Origin: Aquila chrysaetos chrysaetos
Taxonomy: Eukaryota > Chordata > Aves > Accipitriformes > Accipitridae
Direction: 5' to 3'
Assembly (NCBI RefSeq): GCF_900496995.4
Contig: NC_044011.1
Span: forward strand, 6,976,041-7,040,040
DNA length: 64,000 bases
The translations under genes were made by a program, and so were the position numbers. Of the stretch, positions 33,581-44,136 are shown piece after piece; positions within the stretch are counted from its first letter, which is position 1, and every line of letters begins with the position of its first letter. Under the pieces are notes generated by a model. That model saw nothing but the letters and a program-made list of their open reading frames with translations, did not search any database and was not told the origin of the DNA.

Positions 33581-34973
33581 TGTGGGGGTTGACTCGGCCA
33601 ACAAATACCCACACAGCCTTCTCTCACTCCCTTCTCCTGTGGGATGGTGAGAAAATGGAGAGAGGATTCATGGGTTGAGATAATGACAGTTTAATAGGAA
33701 ACCCACAAGCTGTGTGTGCAAGCAAAGCAAAATTCATTTATTACCTCACATCAACAGGCAGATGTCCAGCCAATGCCTGGAAAACAGGGTATCAGCACAT
33801 GTAACAGTTGCTTGGGAACACGAACGCCATAACTCAAAATGTTCCCCCTTCCTCCTCCTTTCCCTGAACTTTTATTGCTGAGCATGATGTCATATAGCAC
33901 AGAATATCCCTTTGGTCAGTTTGGGTCAGCTTTCCTGGCTATGTGCCCTCCCAGCTTATTGCCCACCTCCAGCTGACTCTCTGTGTGTGCATGGGAGTGG
34001 GGGGGAAGAGTGAAAGCCTTGATGCTGTGCAAGTGCTGTTCAGTAAGAGCCAAAATGTTGGTGTATTCTTGTGGTGCATTAACGTTGACTAAGGGTCAAA
34101 CTTCCACCCAGTTTCTCTCTCATTCCCCCTCCTGAACAGCACAAGGGGAGAAAATGGAGTGAAAAAGCTCATGAGTCAAGGTAGTCAGGGACATCACTTA
34201 CCTTAATACCGTCATGGGCAAAACAGGCTTCACTTGGGAAAAATTAATTTCATTTTCTGCCATTTAAAATGGATTTGGGTAGTCAGAAACAAAGACAAAA
34301 ATTAGAACAGCACGTTCCCTCTCCCCATTTTCCAGGCTCAACTTCACTCCATTACTCCTGGCTCCTATACCCTGCTCTGACCACTGCTCCAAGCAGTGCA
34401 GGGGGTGTGGAGGTTGGAGGTGTTACAGTCAATACCTAACAGTTCTTCTCTGCTGCTCCTTCCTCCTCAGCTTTTCCCTTCTCCAGTGGGGTCCTTCCCA
34501 TGGCCTGCAATTCCTTCAGGAAACATCACACTGCTCTGGCATGTGGTCTTCCATGGGATGCAGAGAAATACATGCTCCTACCTCTCCTTTTCCTCTGGCT
34601 ATGGTGTTCACAGGGTTGTTTCTCACTCTCTTTTTCCCCCTCCTCCTCTGCCTGTGTGAGGTTTTCTTTCTTACATGTGTTTTCCCAGGGGCACTGCCAG
34701 CTTGGCTGATGGGCTTAGCTGTGCTTTGCCATGGGTCTCTTTTGGAACTGGCTGGAACTGTCTGCGTCCAGCATGGGCACAGCACGGAGTCCTGTCCTCT
34801 TCTCACAGAGGCCAATCCTGCAGCCTCACCTATCCCCTGCCCCCAGCCTTGCCACATAAATCTAATACTCAGCTATCAACACTGTCTTAGCCACAGTACA
34901 AAGCACAGCACTATATGGGCTGCTCTGAAGAAAGTTAACTCCATGCCAGCCAGACCCAGGACACCCTCCTTTG
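33581..34973 (-). mobile_element. ERVL-type LTR, reverse, split by another LTR
   Basis: The plus strand begins TGTGGGGGTTGACTCGGCCA and ends near CCAGACCCAGGACA, so on the minus strand the element runs TGTCCTGG...ACA. Matching blocks include GGTTGAGATAATGACAGTTTAATAGG, ACTTTTATTGCTGAGCATG and TATCAACACTG. These mirror the plus-oriented LTR at 1781-2364 and the copy at 41799-42378. A second LTR occupies roughly 34070-34860. The motif shown is split across two blocks for brevity. Confidence 0.75.
34070..34860 (-). mobile_element. LTR-like insertion nested in the ERVL LTR
   Basis: It starts TGTGGTGCATTAACGTTGAC and contains the same ordered blocks as the copy at 180-918 (CCAAGCAGTGCAGGG, CTCTGCTGCTCCTTCC, CTTCTCACAGAGGCCA). 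The right end lies near GCCACA at about 34856, with some uncertain bases beyond it. ERVL LTR sequence resumes with GCTATCAACACTG. Confidence 0.6.
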
Positions 34974-36313
34974 ACTATGTTGCACACAGATGGTCACAGA
35001 GTGTTTATTAAAAAGTAATAATAATTTACTGGCATCTTTGTAAAGGGTAATGCTCAGAAGGTGGATCGAAATCTCCCAGAAAGGATGCTTGGTCCCTGTC
35101 CAGATGGTGATGGGACTTTCTGTTGCAAGAGTCTTTGCAGCAGCATCTTCAGGTGGATAGGATGAAACTCCCCAAAATGTTTTTCTGCTGAATTCTTCTA
35201 TCAGGTTGGTCTGTGGCCCTCTTTGACCACTCCAGCATGTACATGATCCACTGCTATTTTTCATGTTAACTGTGCACAAAACATTTCCTATCCTATGTTC
35301 AAATGTCTGTACTTTGGGACCATTCCTTCCTCTGTGATTTCCAGATGTCTTATCTATGTAGAAACCCATCTATTCTTTGGTAGGAACTGCTGGGAGAAGT
35401 CTCTGGGACAGAATGATTCTCAATCCAGGATGTGAACCAATACATTGAAATATACAAATAGAGCCTATCAGTTAGTCTAGGTTTAGCACCACATCCCAGG
35501 TCAGGCCATTGTCTCATCTATGCTAAGATTAGCAGGGCAGTTCCTGGACCACCCAGGAAAATAATGACTAAGTAGAATGGGTTTGCACAAAGCTATACCA
35601 CAGTTATAACTAAAGGACAAACTTGAATTTCATCCATTCACCACACAACTACATTTCCTTAGCTCTTGTCACAACTGTAATAAAAGCCTAGAAACAAGTG
35701 CACGCAAAACAACATCAGTGCATGTTTTGGAATCTCAGTTTGGGGCAATCAAATCATTTGCCCTCTGACAGGCATGTTTTGCAGTTGAGGTGCTCTACAG
35801 AAACCCATCTCGTCTGCTGGTGCAAAAAGGCACGTACCTCATAGGTTCTGTGCCATTGCGTGTAACTGATCAGTGGAGATTATGTTTATACCTTCTGTAT
35901 TTGCAAGCAGGGCCTGTATTGTTGGTAGGGGCAGACCTAAATGTGTTTGCAACCCTCTTCTCACTTTTAGATCATTTTTCCTGCTTCTAGGCCAGACAAT
36001 GAGCCATCTTGAAAGCAGTCCTGAAAACCAGAGAGCTTGGATGTGGATATAAATCCAAAAACTTGGCAAGCACACAAATATTGGAGACACCCATGCTATT
36101 TCTTTCCTATAAGGATGTTGCTTTTTGTAGAAATGCTTAGACATTAATTAGTCCAAGGAAAGAAATTGCCCTAACAGCCCAGCAGCTGGGGCACTCATTT
36201 ACATGAGACTCTCAGGTTGTTGGCAACTTTGTCACCTTTCCAGGGAAAAAGACTACCTTAGGTTCAGTTTTCATAAGGCTGATATTTCAGTTTCACTTAA
36301 TGATTCACAAGAT
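34974..36313. other. Unannotated stretch
   Basis: No gene recognised. Minus-strand frame 34935-35369 (144 codons) has no recognisable domain and overlaps LTR sequence at its end. Confidence 0.45.
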
Positions 36314-37534
36314 AAGACACAGAGTGAGATCCATCATGTTAACAGTGCGTATGATCACAGTGAATAATCTGCTACAAGAGGATTGTTTTTATGGTTGTAC
36401 ATAGGAAGATAACGGCATGTAAAGGCAAGGAATCACCCCAGGAAAGTCTGTATATGGTCATTTCAGTAACTTTCTAGACTCCATTGACTCTTTACCTTGG
36501 GGAGGAACTTATGTACCTTGACTGCCCGGTGCCTTTTAGATGACCTATAATGTATCCTTTGGCTTTCAGCTGCTGCTCCAGAAGGATGTGGTTCTTCTGG
36601 ATGTCCTATGTATGACAAGTCAGACTGAACAGGACCTCTGATTTTCTCTGATTCACTCCCACTTGGAGCAGGGCCAACTTAGATCAGAATGCTTAAGGCC
36701 TAGTCCAAGCAAGCTTTGATTATCTCCAGTCATGGCAATTCCATGATCGTATCTGCTAGCTTTGGACTGCTAAACTGATCTATGTGATAGAATGAAGTAC
36801 AGACTGGAGAAAAAAATCAGTTTGTAGGTTAAGGGAAGCACGTCAGGACCCATATGTTGGTGCCTATGTGTAGGATAGGTGTTGAAGGTCCTGTTATGTC
36901 ATTGGTGTTCTTATGCTGGATTCGCTTGACTAAACATAGGGTTCTAATGACATTTCTGGGTCTGTAGCATGATCGATATGACAAACCAAAAAGAAAAAAA
37001 AAGAAAAACAATCAAGATGATAATTGCAATAGCAATAAGAAGTAATATAATTGCTGGTCTGAGTGCTCAGCAATGCAGGGTGAAAGAGAAAAGAGAATAA
37101 AAGAGGCAAGTTTAAGGATGTGGAATCCGCGCCAGGAGTCATTTCAGCTTACAGTGATAACTGATTGGAAGCGCTCTTGAAGCAGTAACTTACATTACTG
37201 TATCTTATCCTGGTTTTAACGAAAGACTTGGTTCTACTTTCTTCATACTCCTCTGTTAGGTCCTTGTAGAAAGCAGTAAGGTCCTCTTGAGCCTTCTTTC
37301 CTCAGGACTGACAGTGGTGCAGCAGCCATAAAGGCAATCCAGTGATAATGGAAAAATACTGACAGAAAAGGGTATCTGCTTGACTGGGAGGCAAGGACAT
37401 CCTTGATGTGCACACCTCGGAGCCCGAGATAAGCACAGAACCAAGAAACCACAATAACAAACTGACCTTCTAGGAAAGCAGAAGTCAGCAACAACTGTTC
37501 CAGGAGCTGGTGTCCCACTTATGTATCTACACCA
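36314..37534 (+). repeat. Segmental duplication, copy A
   Basis: This 1,221-bp block recurs at 42481-43700 in direct orientation. I noticed only four internal differences: A for G near 36968, one base in an A run near 36995, two bases in ACGAAAGACTTG near 37221, and C for T near 37308. It includes the 3' flank of the olfactory-receptor pseudogene but none of its coding part. Minus-strand frames inside it (for example 37243-37518) are present in both copies and show no domain. Confidence 0.95.
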
Positions 37535-37566
37535 CTTGTGCCCACTTAGGAAATGGTGTAGATACA
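37522..37566. repeat. Perfect 13-bp inverted repeat at the duplication edge
   Basis: TGTATCTACACCA (37522-37534) and TGGTGTAGATACA (37554-37566) are exact reverse complements around a 19-base loop. The left arm is the last sequence shared with copy B. The right arm lies in the last codons of the olfactory-receptor pseudogene. Confidence 0.9.
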
Positions 37567-38483
37567 CAAATTTCTGCCAAAAGCTCTCCTTAGTGCTTCC
37601 CTTATGTCACTTTTCCTGAGGCTGTAGATGATGGGACTGAGCATCAGTATAATGTCTATGTAGGAAAGAGACACAAGTTTTTTGTTATTTGGTAAGAGTC
37701 ATGACTTGGGATGTAAATGAATTAAACATGTTATACAGTAACAGAGAGTAACAGCCACAAGATGAGCAGCACATGTGGAGAACACCCTTTGCCTGCTTTC
37801 AGCCATGGGTATCTGCACAATGGTGTAGGTGATGTAGATGTAGGAGATAGTGATTAGGATAAATGGCAGCAACATGATAAGCAGAGTGGCAATGTACACC
37901 AGAAGATAGAATATGTAGGTATTTGAGCACAACAATTTCAGTACAGGTGAGATGTCACAGAAGAAATGGTTGACTTTGACTTACAGAAAGGCATCCTGAA
38001 TAGCCAACCAGTGAGCCCAACTGCTACACGGAATCTAGAAAGCCAAGCTACTGCTGAAATTTGCCTGCATGACTCTTTGGTCATGATGATAGCATAGTGT
38101 AATGGGTGGTAAATTGCTACATATAGGTCATAAGCCATGATTGCTAACAGGAAACACTCAGATGTGATAAAGAGTATGATCAAGTTCAATTGCAAAGCAC
38201 AGCCTGCGAAAGAAGAGGTCTTCCTTTCTGACAACAAATTTATCAGCATTTTTGGCACAATATCTTAGCTGTAGCAGATCTCAGTCAAAGACTAATTCTT
38301 AAGAAAATAGTACATCGTTGTATGAAGGGCAAGGTCAACAGTTGTAATGAGTACAATGAAAATGTTTCCCATCATAGTGACTGTGAAGACCAAGAGAGCT
38401 ACCACAAAGAGTAAGAGCTGGAGTTGGGCAAGATGAGTGAAACCCAGCAGGAGGAAGTGAGTTACTCTTGTGATGTTTCCCAA
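37546..38483 (-). pseudogene. Olfactory receptor pseudogene
   Basis: A single-exon odorant-receptor-like frame of about 310 codons lies on the minus strand. It has the N-terminal THFLLLGFTH, a GN motif in TM1 (MMGNIFIVL), LHTTMYYFL before TM2, MAYDLYVAIYHPLHY at the end of TM3 (the family's MAYDRYVAIC), FSTCAAHL in TM6 and a TM7 SPIIYSLR. Damage: stops after FLKN (about 38290) and just beyond (about 38265), a frameshift near 37975 before FFCDISPVLKLLC, and a TGA after HLHPKS near 37695. The Arg of DRY is changed. A functional copy would be a membrane odorant GPCR; this one cannot be. Subfamily assignment is uncertain. Confidence 0.9.
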
Positions 38484-41400
38484 ATTCAGATCTTCCTCAT
38501 TCTCTATCTGAAGAAAAAATAAATCCAGCAGTTTATTCCACTGTCATGATGTTGCAGGTAAGTATCTTCAGAAATTGACAATGGAATGATAAAATAAGAT
38601 GGGCTGATTGTAGTTCAAATAGCTTTATAAGCCACCTGAACAGACTTAGGGAAATACCAGTATTTTTCAATTTGAAGGTCTAGATATTCATCTACAACCT
38701 GACACATACACGTATTCAGAAGCACACACCCAAATACCCTTCCATTTAAACCACTCACATAAACAATCACTCCGAGATACAGGCATGCAGTTATATGTAC
38801 ACACATGCAGTCACACAGAAACACAGGTGTGTTTATGCATCTGGATGCAGAATCCCCACTCTCCCTTCCATCCCCCTGATGCTTACACCTAGAGGTGCAT
38901 CAACACACTCACTCTCGAGAGCTGCAGAAGCAAATACATAACCCCTTCATGTTCATACCTATAGGAACAACCAAAGCTATACTATTGCTCAGCATGGGCA
39001 ATAGCTTTCCCCTTAAGTAGTCCTAATGAAGATAGCTTGGTTGCAATCTATACAGGATATGGAAAGAATATCTCTAAATTGTCTTTTGCTTCCACTTTAC
39101 TTTTAGCACAAAACAACACCCAATCTTCTGTTATGCTGAAGCTGCCAGTTTTGAATAATGTTTTTCAGATAAAGTTCTGAACCACACCATGAAATCAAAG
39201 GATATTTTGAGCTATGAGGTTGAGGAGGAAAGACAGAGAGATGGAGATCTCCACTGCCGGTATTTGCAAGACACCTTGATTTAAGCCACATGGTGAGGAT
39301 ATGCTAATCTTTACTGCAATTTTTTTTTTCCACCAACATTTTATTAGCATCAAAATAATGTTACCTCTTCTAAATTTCCACTGTCATTAAACTTGACTGG
39401 ATTTTTAAAAAATTTTTTTATACTTATTTTTAAAGGAAGAAAGAAAAGGCTTTTCAGTTACTTGTAAATGGTTTCTAATGTCTTTTTACCCTTTTTTTTT
39501 CTTTCTCATAAGTTGTATAAGAGAAGGGGAAAAACTAAAATTAGATATTTTTTTCTTTTCATAAGACAGTTGAAAATGAAACATGTTTTTATGTTTTAAA
39601 ACAATGTTTTCATAAAGAAGGAAACTAGGAAAAGGCAAAAAATATGTAGAGAAATGTTGTAAAAGCAGAAATGTAAAATGACATTTCACACTCCTATCTA
39701 TTTTCCAAGAAAAACATAACACAGCTTTTCCTCATTCATTTTTGGTCTTGACAGAACTTAACATGTTAATTCATTTACCATTTCTTGGTGGATGAGTGTA
39801 GCTAGCATAGAACATCACCAGACTTTCAATGTGTCATACTCAAAGACTTTTATGAAATTGTATGAGAATTTCCCTGTTCATCTTTTATACATCCCTTGTT
39901 CTTGTGTTTCCACCTTCTCTGTAAACAGACCTGACTACACCTGAAAAGCTCTAGATTGTCCCACGTTTCATGTAATTTCTCTTAGGAAAAAACTGTTATC
40001 TCCCTTCATCTAGCTGCTCTTAATCATTTGCATGATAACTCCCTTAGCACTTTTCCTAGAGGCATTTAAAATTGCGGTTGTGGGAGGATCTTAAGAGTAT
40101 TGGGGTTTTTTTTGACAATAAGAAAGTTGTATAAGGCCAAAGAATTATCCTGAGAGTAGAATATTAAGGAGAGAAAACACATCTAACTTCCTTTTTTTTG
40201 TCACTTATTTGCCATTCCAGAATGGTGAGCATCTCATATAGGTCCTGTGTCTTATCCACCAAAGCTGTTCAAACGTCCCAGATGTCATAAAGTGTCTAAA
40301 CTGGCAATAGATGTCTTTGTTAGGAAAATGAAACTTTCTCTACTTATCTAGATCCTATTTATAGGCAACAGAGTCACAATATAGGAGTCAGTTTCTTGAC
40401 TGACTGAACTGGCATACAAACATATCCTATAGGCACTAATCAAAGTAGATGTCTCAGTGTGTGATTTACCTCCATAGAAAATGCTTCATGTTACCTATTT
40501 TCTGTATATTATGGATATCTATGCTGGTACATGAAGCTCTAAGAACTCTCCTTCAGGCTTCTTGAGGAGTGGTTCAGGTCATCATGGTCAGCATAAGCTG
40601 TTCTTGCAGGAACAGAAAAACTCCACACAAGACAGATAAAATGAGGATGAGCCTGTTCTCTAGGTCCAGACAGCTACTTGGAACCTCACTGAATGTGGTG
40701 ATTACCTGACTAACAAACCCTTCCTGTAAAGACATGCTACCATAGAACAAGCAGAAGGATTTGACCTCCCATGAGATAGAGCAGGAAACAGAAGGTAAGG
40801 AGAGGTGGAGAAGAGAAAAGGAAGAGCAGTAAATGGAAGGCTATAGGGAGGAATGTCAGGGGGAATCATGACTGCACATTATCATCCTCCCTTACTCTTT
40901 CTTAGTTTTGTAGTCTAGACAGGCAAAGGACATGGTCTTGGCACAAGTTTGGGAATGTTAGAGTTTCTTTCCCTCAGGAGCATTAGGGATGTTCTGAACC
41001 ACTCAGCTAGGGAAGAGCAATGGTTCTATGCAGTCATGCTTTGTTTACACTCAACACTTACACTACTAGCCAGGGACAACATCCTGTCTTGGGGGAAGGT
41101 GACAGCAGCAAAGTCCAATGACCTCACTATCACGAAGAAAAATAGGCTTGTAAGAAAACCACAGTACCCTCATCCCTCTTTTCAAGGGTGTTGAGTGATG
41201 TCTTTGCAAGGATAATATCATCTTTGAAGGACAGTGGCAATGAGCAGAATTCCCAAATGACTGGAAAAAGAAAAAAATTGCACCCTTTTTCCAGATGGGC
41301 AAGAAGGAGAATATAGGAAACTACCTCATTCATTCTCCAGCAAGACTATGGAGAAAATCTTCCTGGAAGCCCTATCCAGGCACAGAAATGACAAGAAAGT

Positions 41401-41798
41401 GATTGGGAACAGCCACCATGGATCACTCAAGGGAAAATCATGCCTGAGTAGCCTACTTTGCTGAGAAAACACTTTGGAATTTCTTAAATTAGCCATTTTG
41501 TTTTGAAATGAAAAAAAAAAAAACCCAAAACAAACAAAACCCCCCAAAAAAACCCAAACTCCCAAACCCAACAAAACTAAACAAGAAGAAAACCTATGGT
41601 TTCTTTGTGATCCTCACATGGAAACAGGCCACACTTTCTGGTCCAGAATGGCTCAAACCCATCCAACCTGTACTGTTAAGGATTAGAGAGTAAACTGTTC
41701 TCTTCTTCACGTAAGTGTTTCCTTAAGTGGCAGCTATTTAGCTCTCTGCAAATGGAAAACCAAGTTAGAAATAGCATCTAGACAGCTAAAGTGAATAA
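38484..41798. other. Unannotated stretch
   Basis: About 3.3 kb with no recognisable gene. It contains several A/T-rich runs (39320-39560) and an A/C-rich low-complexity tract at about 41507-41590 made of AAAACCC-like units. The olfactory-receptor promoter region would lie just right of 38483, but nothing diagnostic is visible. Confidence 0.45.
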
Positions 41799-42378
41799 GC
41801 AGCTAAGCACCAGACAGCTGCTCATTCGCTTCCCTGGCTCAGAAGAATGAAGGAGAGAATTGGAAGGTAAAAGTGAGAAAACTCATGGGTTGAGATAAAG
41901 ACAGTTTAATAGGTAAAGCCAAAGCTTCCTGTGCAAGTAAAGCAAAATAAAGAATTCATTCACTACTGCCCATTGGCAGGCAGGTGTTTAGCCATTTCCA
42001 GGAAAGCAGGGCTTCACCACACATAATGGTTACTTGGGAAGACAAACACCTTAACTCCAAACATCCCCCACTTCCTTCTTCTTTCCCCCAACTTTTATTG
42101 CTGAGCAAGATGTCATATGGTCTGGAATATCTCTTTGGTCAGCTGGGGTCAGCTGTCCTGGCCCTCTCCCCTCACAGCTCCTTGTGCACCCCCAGCCTAC
42201 TTGCTGGCAGGGCAGTGTGAGAAGCAGAAAAGGCCTTGATGCTGTGTAAGCACTGCTCAGCAATAAATAAAACATCACTGTGTTATCAACACTATTTTGG
42301 TCACAAATCCAAAACAGAGCACCATATGAGCCATTATGAAGAAAATTAACTCTATCCCAGCCAAAACCAATATAACAG
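41799..42378 (-). mobile_element. ERVL-type LTR, reverse orientation
   Basis: Reversed relative to the LTR at 1781-2364, it shows CTCATGGGTTGAGATAAAG, TTCCTGTGCAAGTAAAGC, CAACTTTTATTGCTGAGCA and finally CTATCCCAGCCAAAACCA. The terminal bases at the left end are degraded, so the target-site duplication cannot be read. No internal viral sequence is attached. Confidence 0.8.
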
Positions 42379-42480
42379 TGCAGACGAACAGAGGAGCAGT
42401 GCCCTCAAACAAAACAATTGGCAGTTCAGGCAAGTTCTGAGAACTCCTTTGCTTTGAGAGAGATTTTATTAAATCTGCAT

Positions 42481-43700
42481 AAGAGACAAAGTGAGATCCA
42501 TCATGTTAACAGTGCGTATGATCACAGTGAATAATCTGCTACAAGAGGATTGTTTTTATGGTTGTACATAGGAAGATAACGGCATGTAAAGGCAAGGAAT
42601 CACCCCAGGAAAGTCTGTATATGGTCATTTCAGTAACTTTCTAGACTCCATTGACTCTTTACCTTGGGGAGGAACTTATGTACCTTGACTGCCCGGTGCC
42701 TTTTAGATGACCTATAATGTATCCTTTGGCTTTCAGCTGCTGCTCCAGAAGGATGTGGTTCTTCTGGATGTCCTATGTATGACAAGTCAGACTGAACAGG
42801 ACCTCTGATTTTCTCTGATTCACTCCCACTTGGAGCAGGGCCAACTTAGATCAGAATGCTTAAGGCCTAGTCCAAGCAAGCTTTGATTATCTCCAGTCAT
42901 GGCAATTCCATGATCGTATCTGCTAGCTTTGGACTGCTAAACTGATCTATGTGATAGAATGAAGTACAGACTGGAGAAAAAAATCAGTTTGTAGGTTAAG
43001 GGAAGCACGTCAGGACCCATATGTTGGTGCCTATGTGTAGGATAGGTGTTGAAGGTCCTGTTATGTCATTGGTGTTCTTATGCTGGATTCGCTTGACTAA
43101 ACATAGGGTTCTAATGACATTTCTGGGTCTGTGGCATGATCGATATGACAAACCAAAAAGAAAAAAAAAAGAAAAACAATCAAGATGATAATTGCAATAG
43201 CAATAAGAAGTAATATAATTGCTGGTCTGAGTGCTCAGCAATGCAGGGTGAAAGAGAAAAGAGAATAAAAGAGGCAAGTTTAAGGATGTGGAATCCGCGC
43301 CAGGAGTCATTTCAGCTTACAGTGATAACTGATTGGAAGCGCTCTTGAAGCAGTAACTTACATTACTGTATCTTATCCTGGTTTTAACGAGACTTGGTTC
43401 TACTTTCTTCATACTCCTCTGTTAGGTCCTTGTAGAAAGCAGTAAGGTCCTCTTGAGCCTTCTTTCCTTAGGACTGACAGTGGTGCAGCAGCCATAAAGG
43501 CAATCCAGTGATAATGGAAAAATACTGACAGAAAAGGGTATCTGCTTGACTGGGAGGCAAGGACATCCTTGATGTGCACACCTCGGAGCCCGAGATAAGC
43601 ACAGAACCAAGAAACCACAATAACAAACTGACCTTCTAGGAAAGCAGAAGTCAGCAACAACTGTTCCAGGAGCTGGTGTCCCACTTATGTATCTACACCA
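42481..43700 (+). repeat. Segmental duplication, copy B
   Basis: Direct copy of 36314-37534, offset about 6,167 bp. It lies between the reverse ERVL LTR (about 100 bp to the left) and the provirus remnant (immediately to the right). The olfactory-receptor coding sequence does not follow it, because the match stops at ATCTACACCA. Confidence 0.95.
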
Positions 43701-44136
43701 AAGATATAAAAGTAACTCACTACCTAATGTGAGCTTCTCTAAATGAGATCTTCCAGACAGACCAGACCCTCATCTTGGATGCCTGGCTGACTTTGGACTC
43801 TGTGTCACAGGTCATTTTTGAAGTGAGACTTTTCTGTCCTTGATTGGCTCTACTCCTGGGAGTTGTTTGGTGAGTGCCATACCAGTAACACCTCAAACAA
43901 TATATATATATAGGTGTGCATATAGGTAAATGATCATAAGTTTATACTTGCTTTACTAGCGGTAATTTTGTAGTAACTTACAATATATACTTGCTTTACT
44001 AGTAGTAATTTGTAATAAAGTAATTAATGGAAACAAAGCTTCCATGTCCTTGTGTATTACGGAATCCTATGAATTGATGGTCGCAAACTTTACATCCCCA
44101 CAGGTCAGGTAACCCTCACGGGTTGTGACCGTGACA
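43701..44136 (+). mobile_element. Candidate 5' LTR of the ERVL-type remnant
   Basis: The stretch ends GTGACA a few bases ahead of the primer-binding-like site and carries an AATAAA at 44014-44019, about 120 bases before that end, as expected for an LTR. A 43-bp imperfect tandem repeat (unit starting TATACTTGCTTTACTAG, 43943-43985 and 43986-44020) and a TATATATATA tract near 43903 lie inside. The left end is not resolved. Confidence 0.45.

Noticed and set aside
36829-37567. Minus-strand frames repeated at 42996-43684 as a duplicated gene
   Set aside because: They are identical because the DNA was recently duplicated, not through selection. They are short, with no domain, and one is interrupted differently by an A-run length change.
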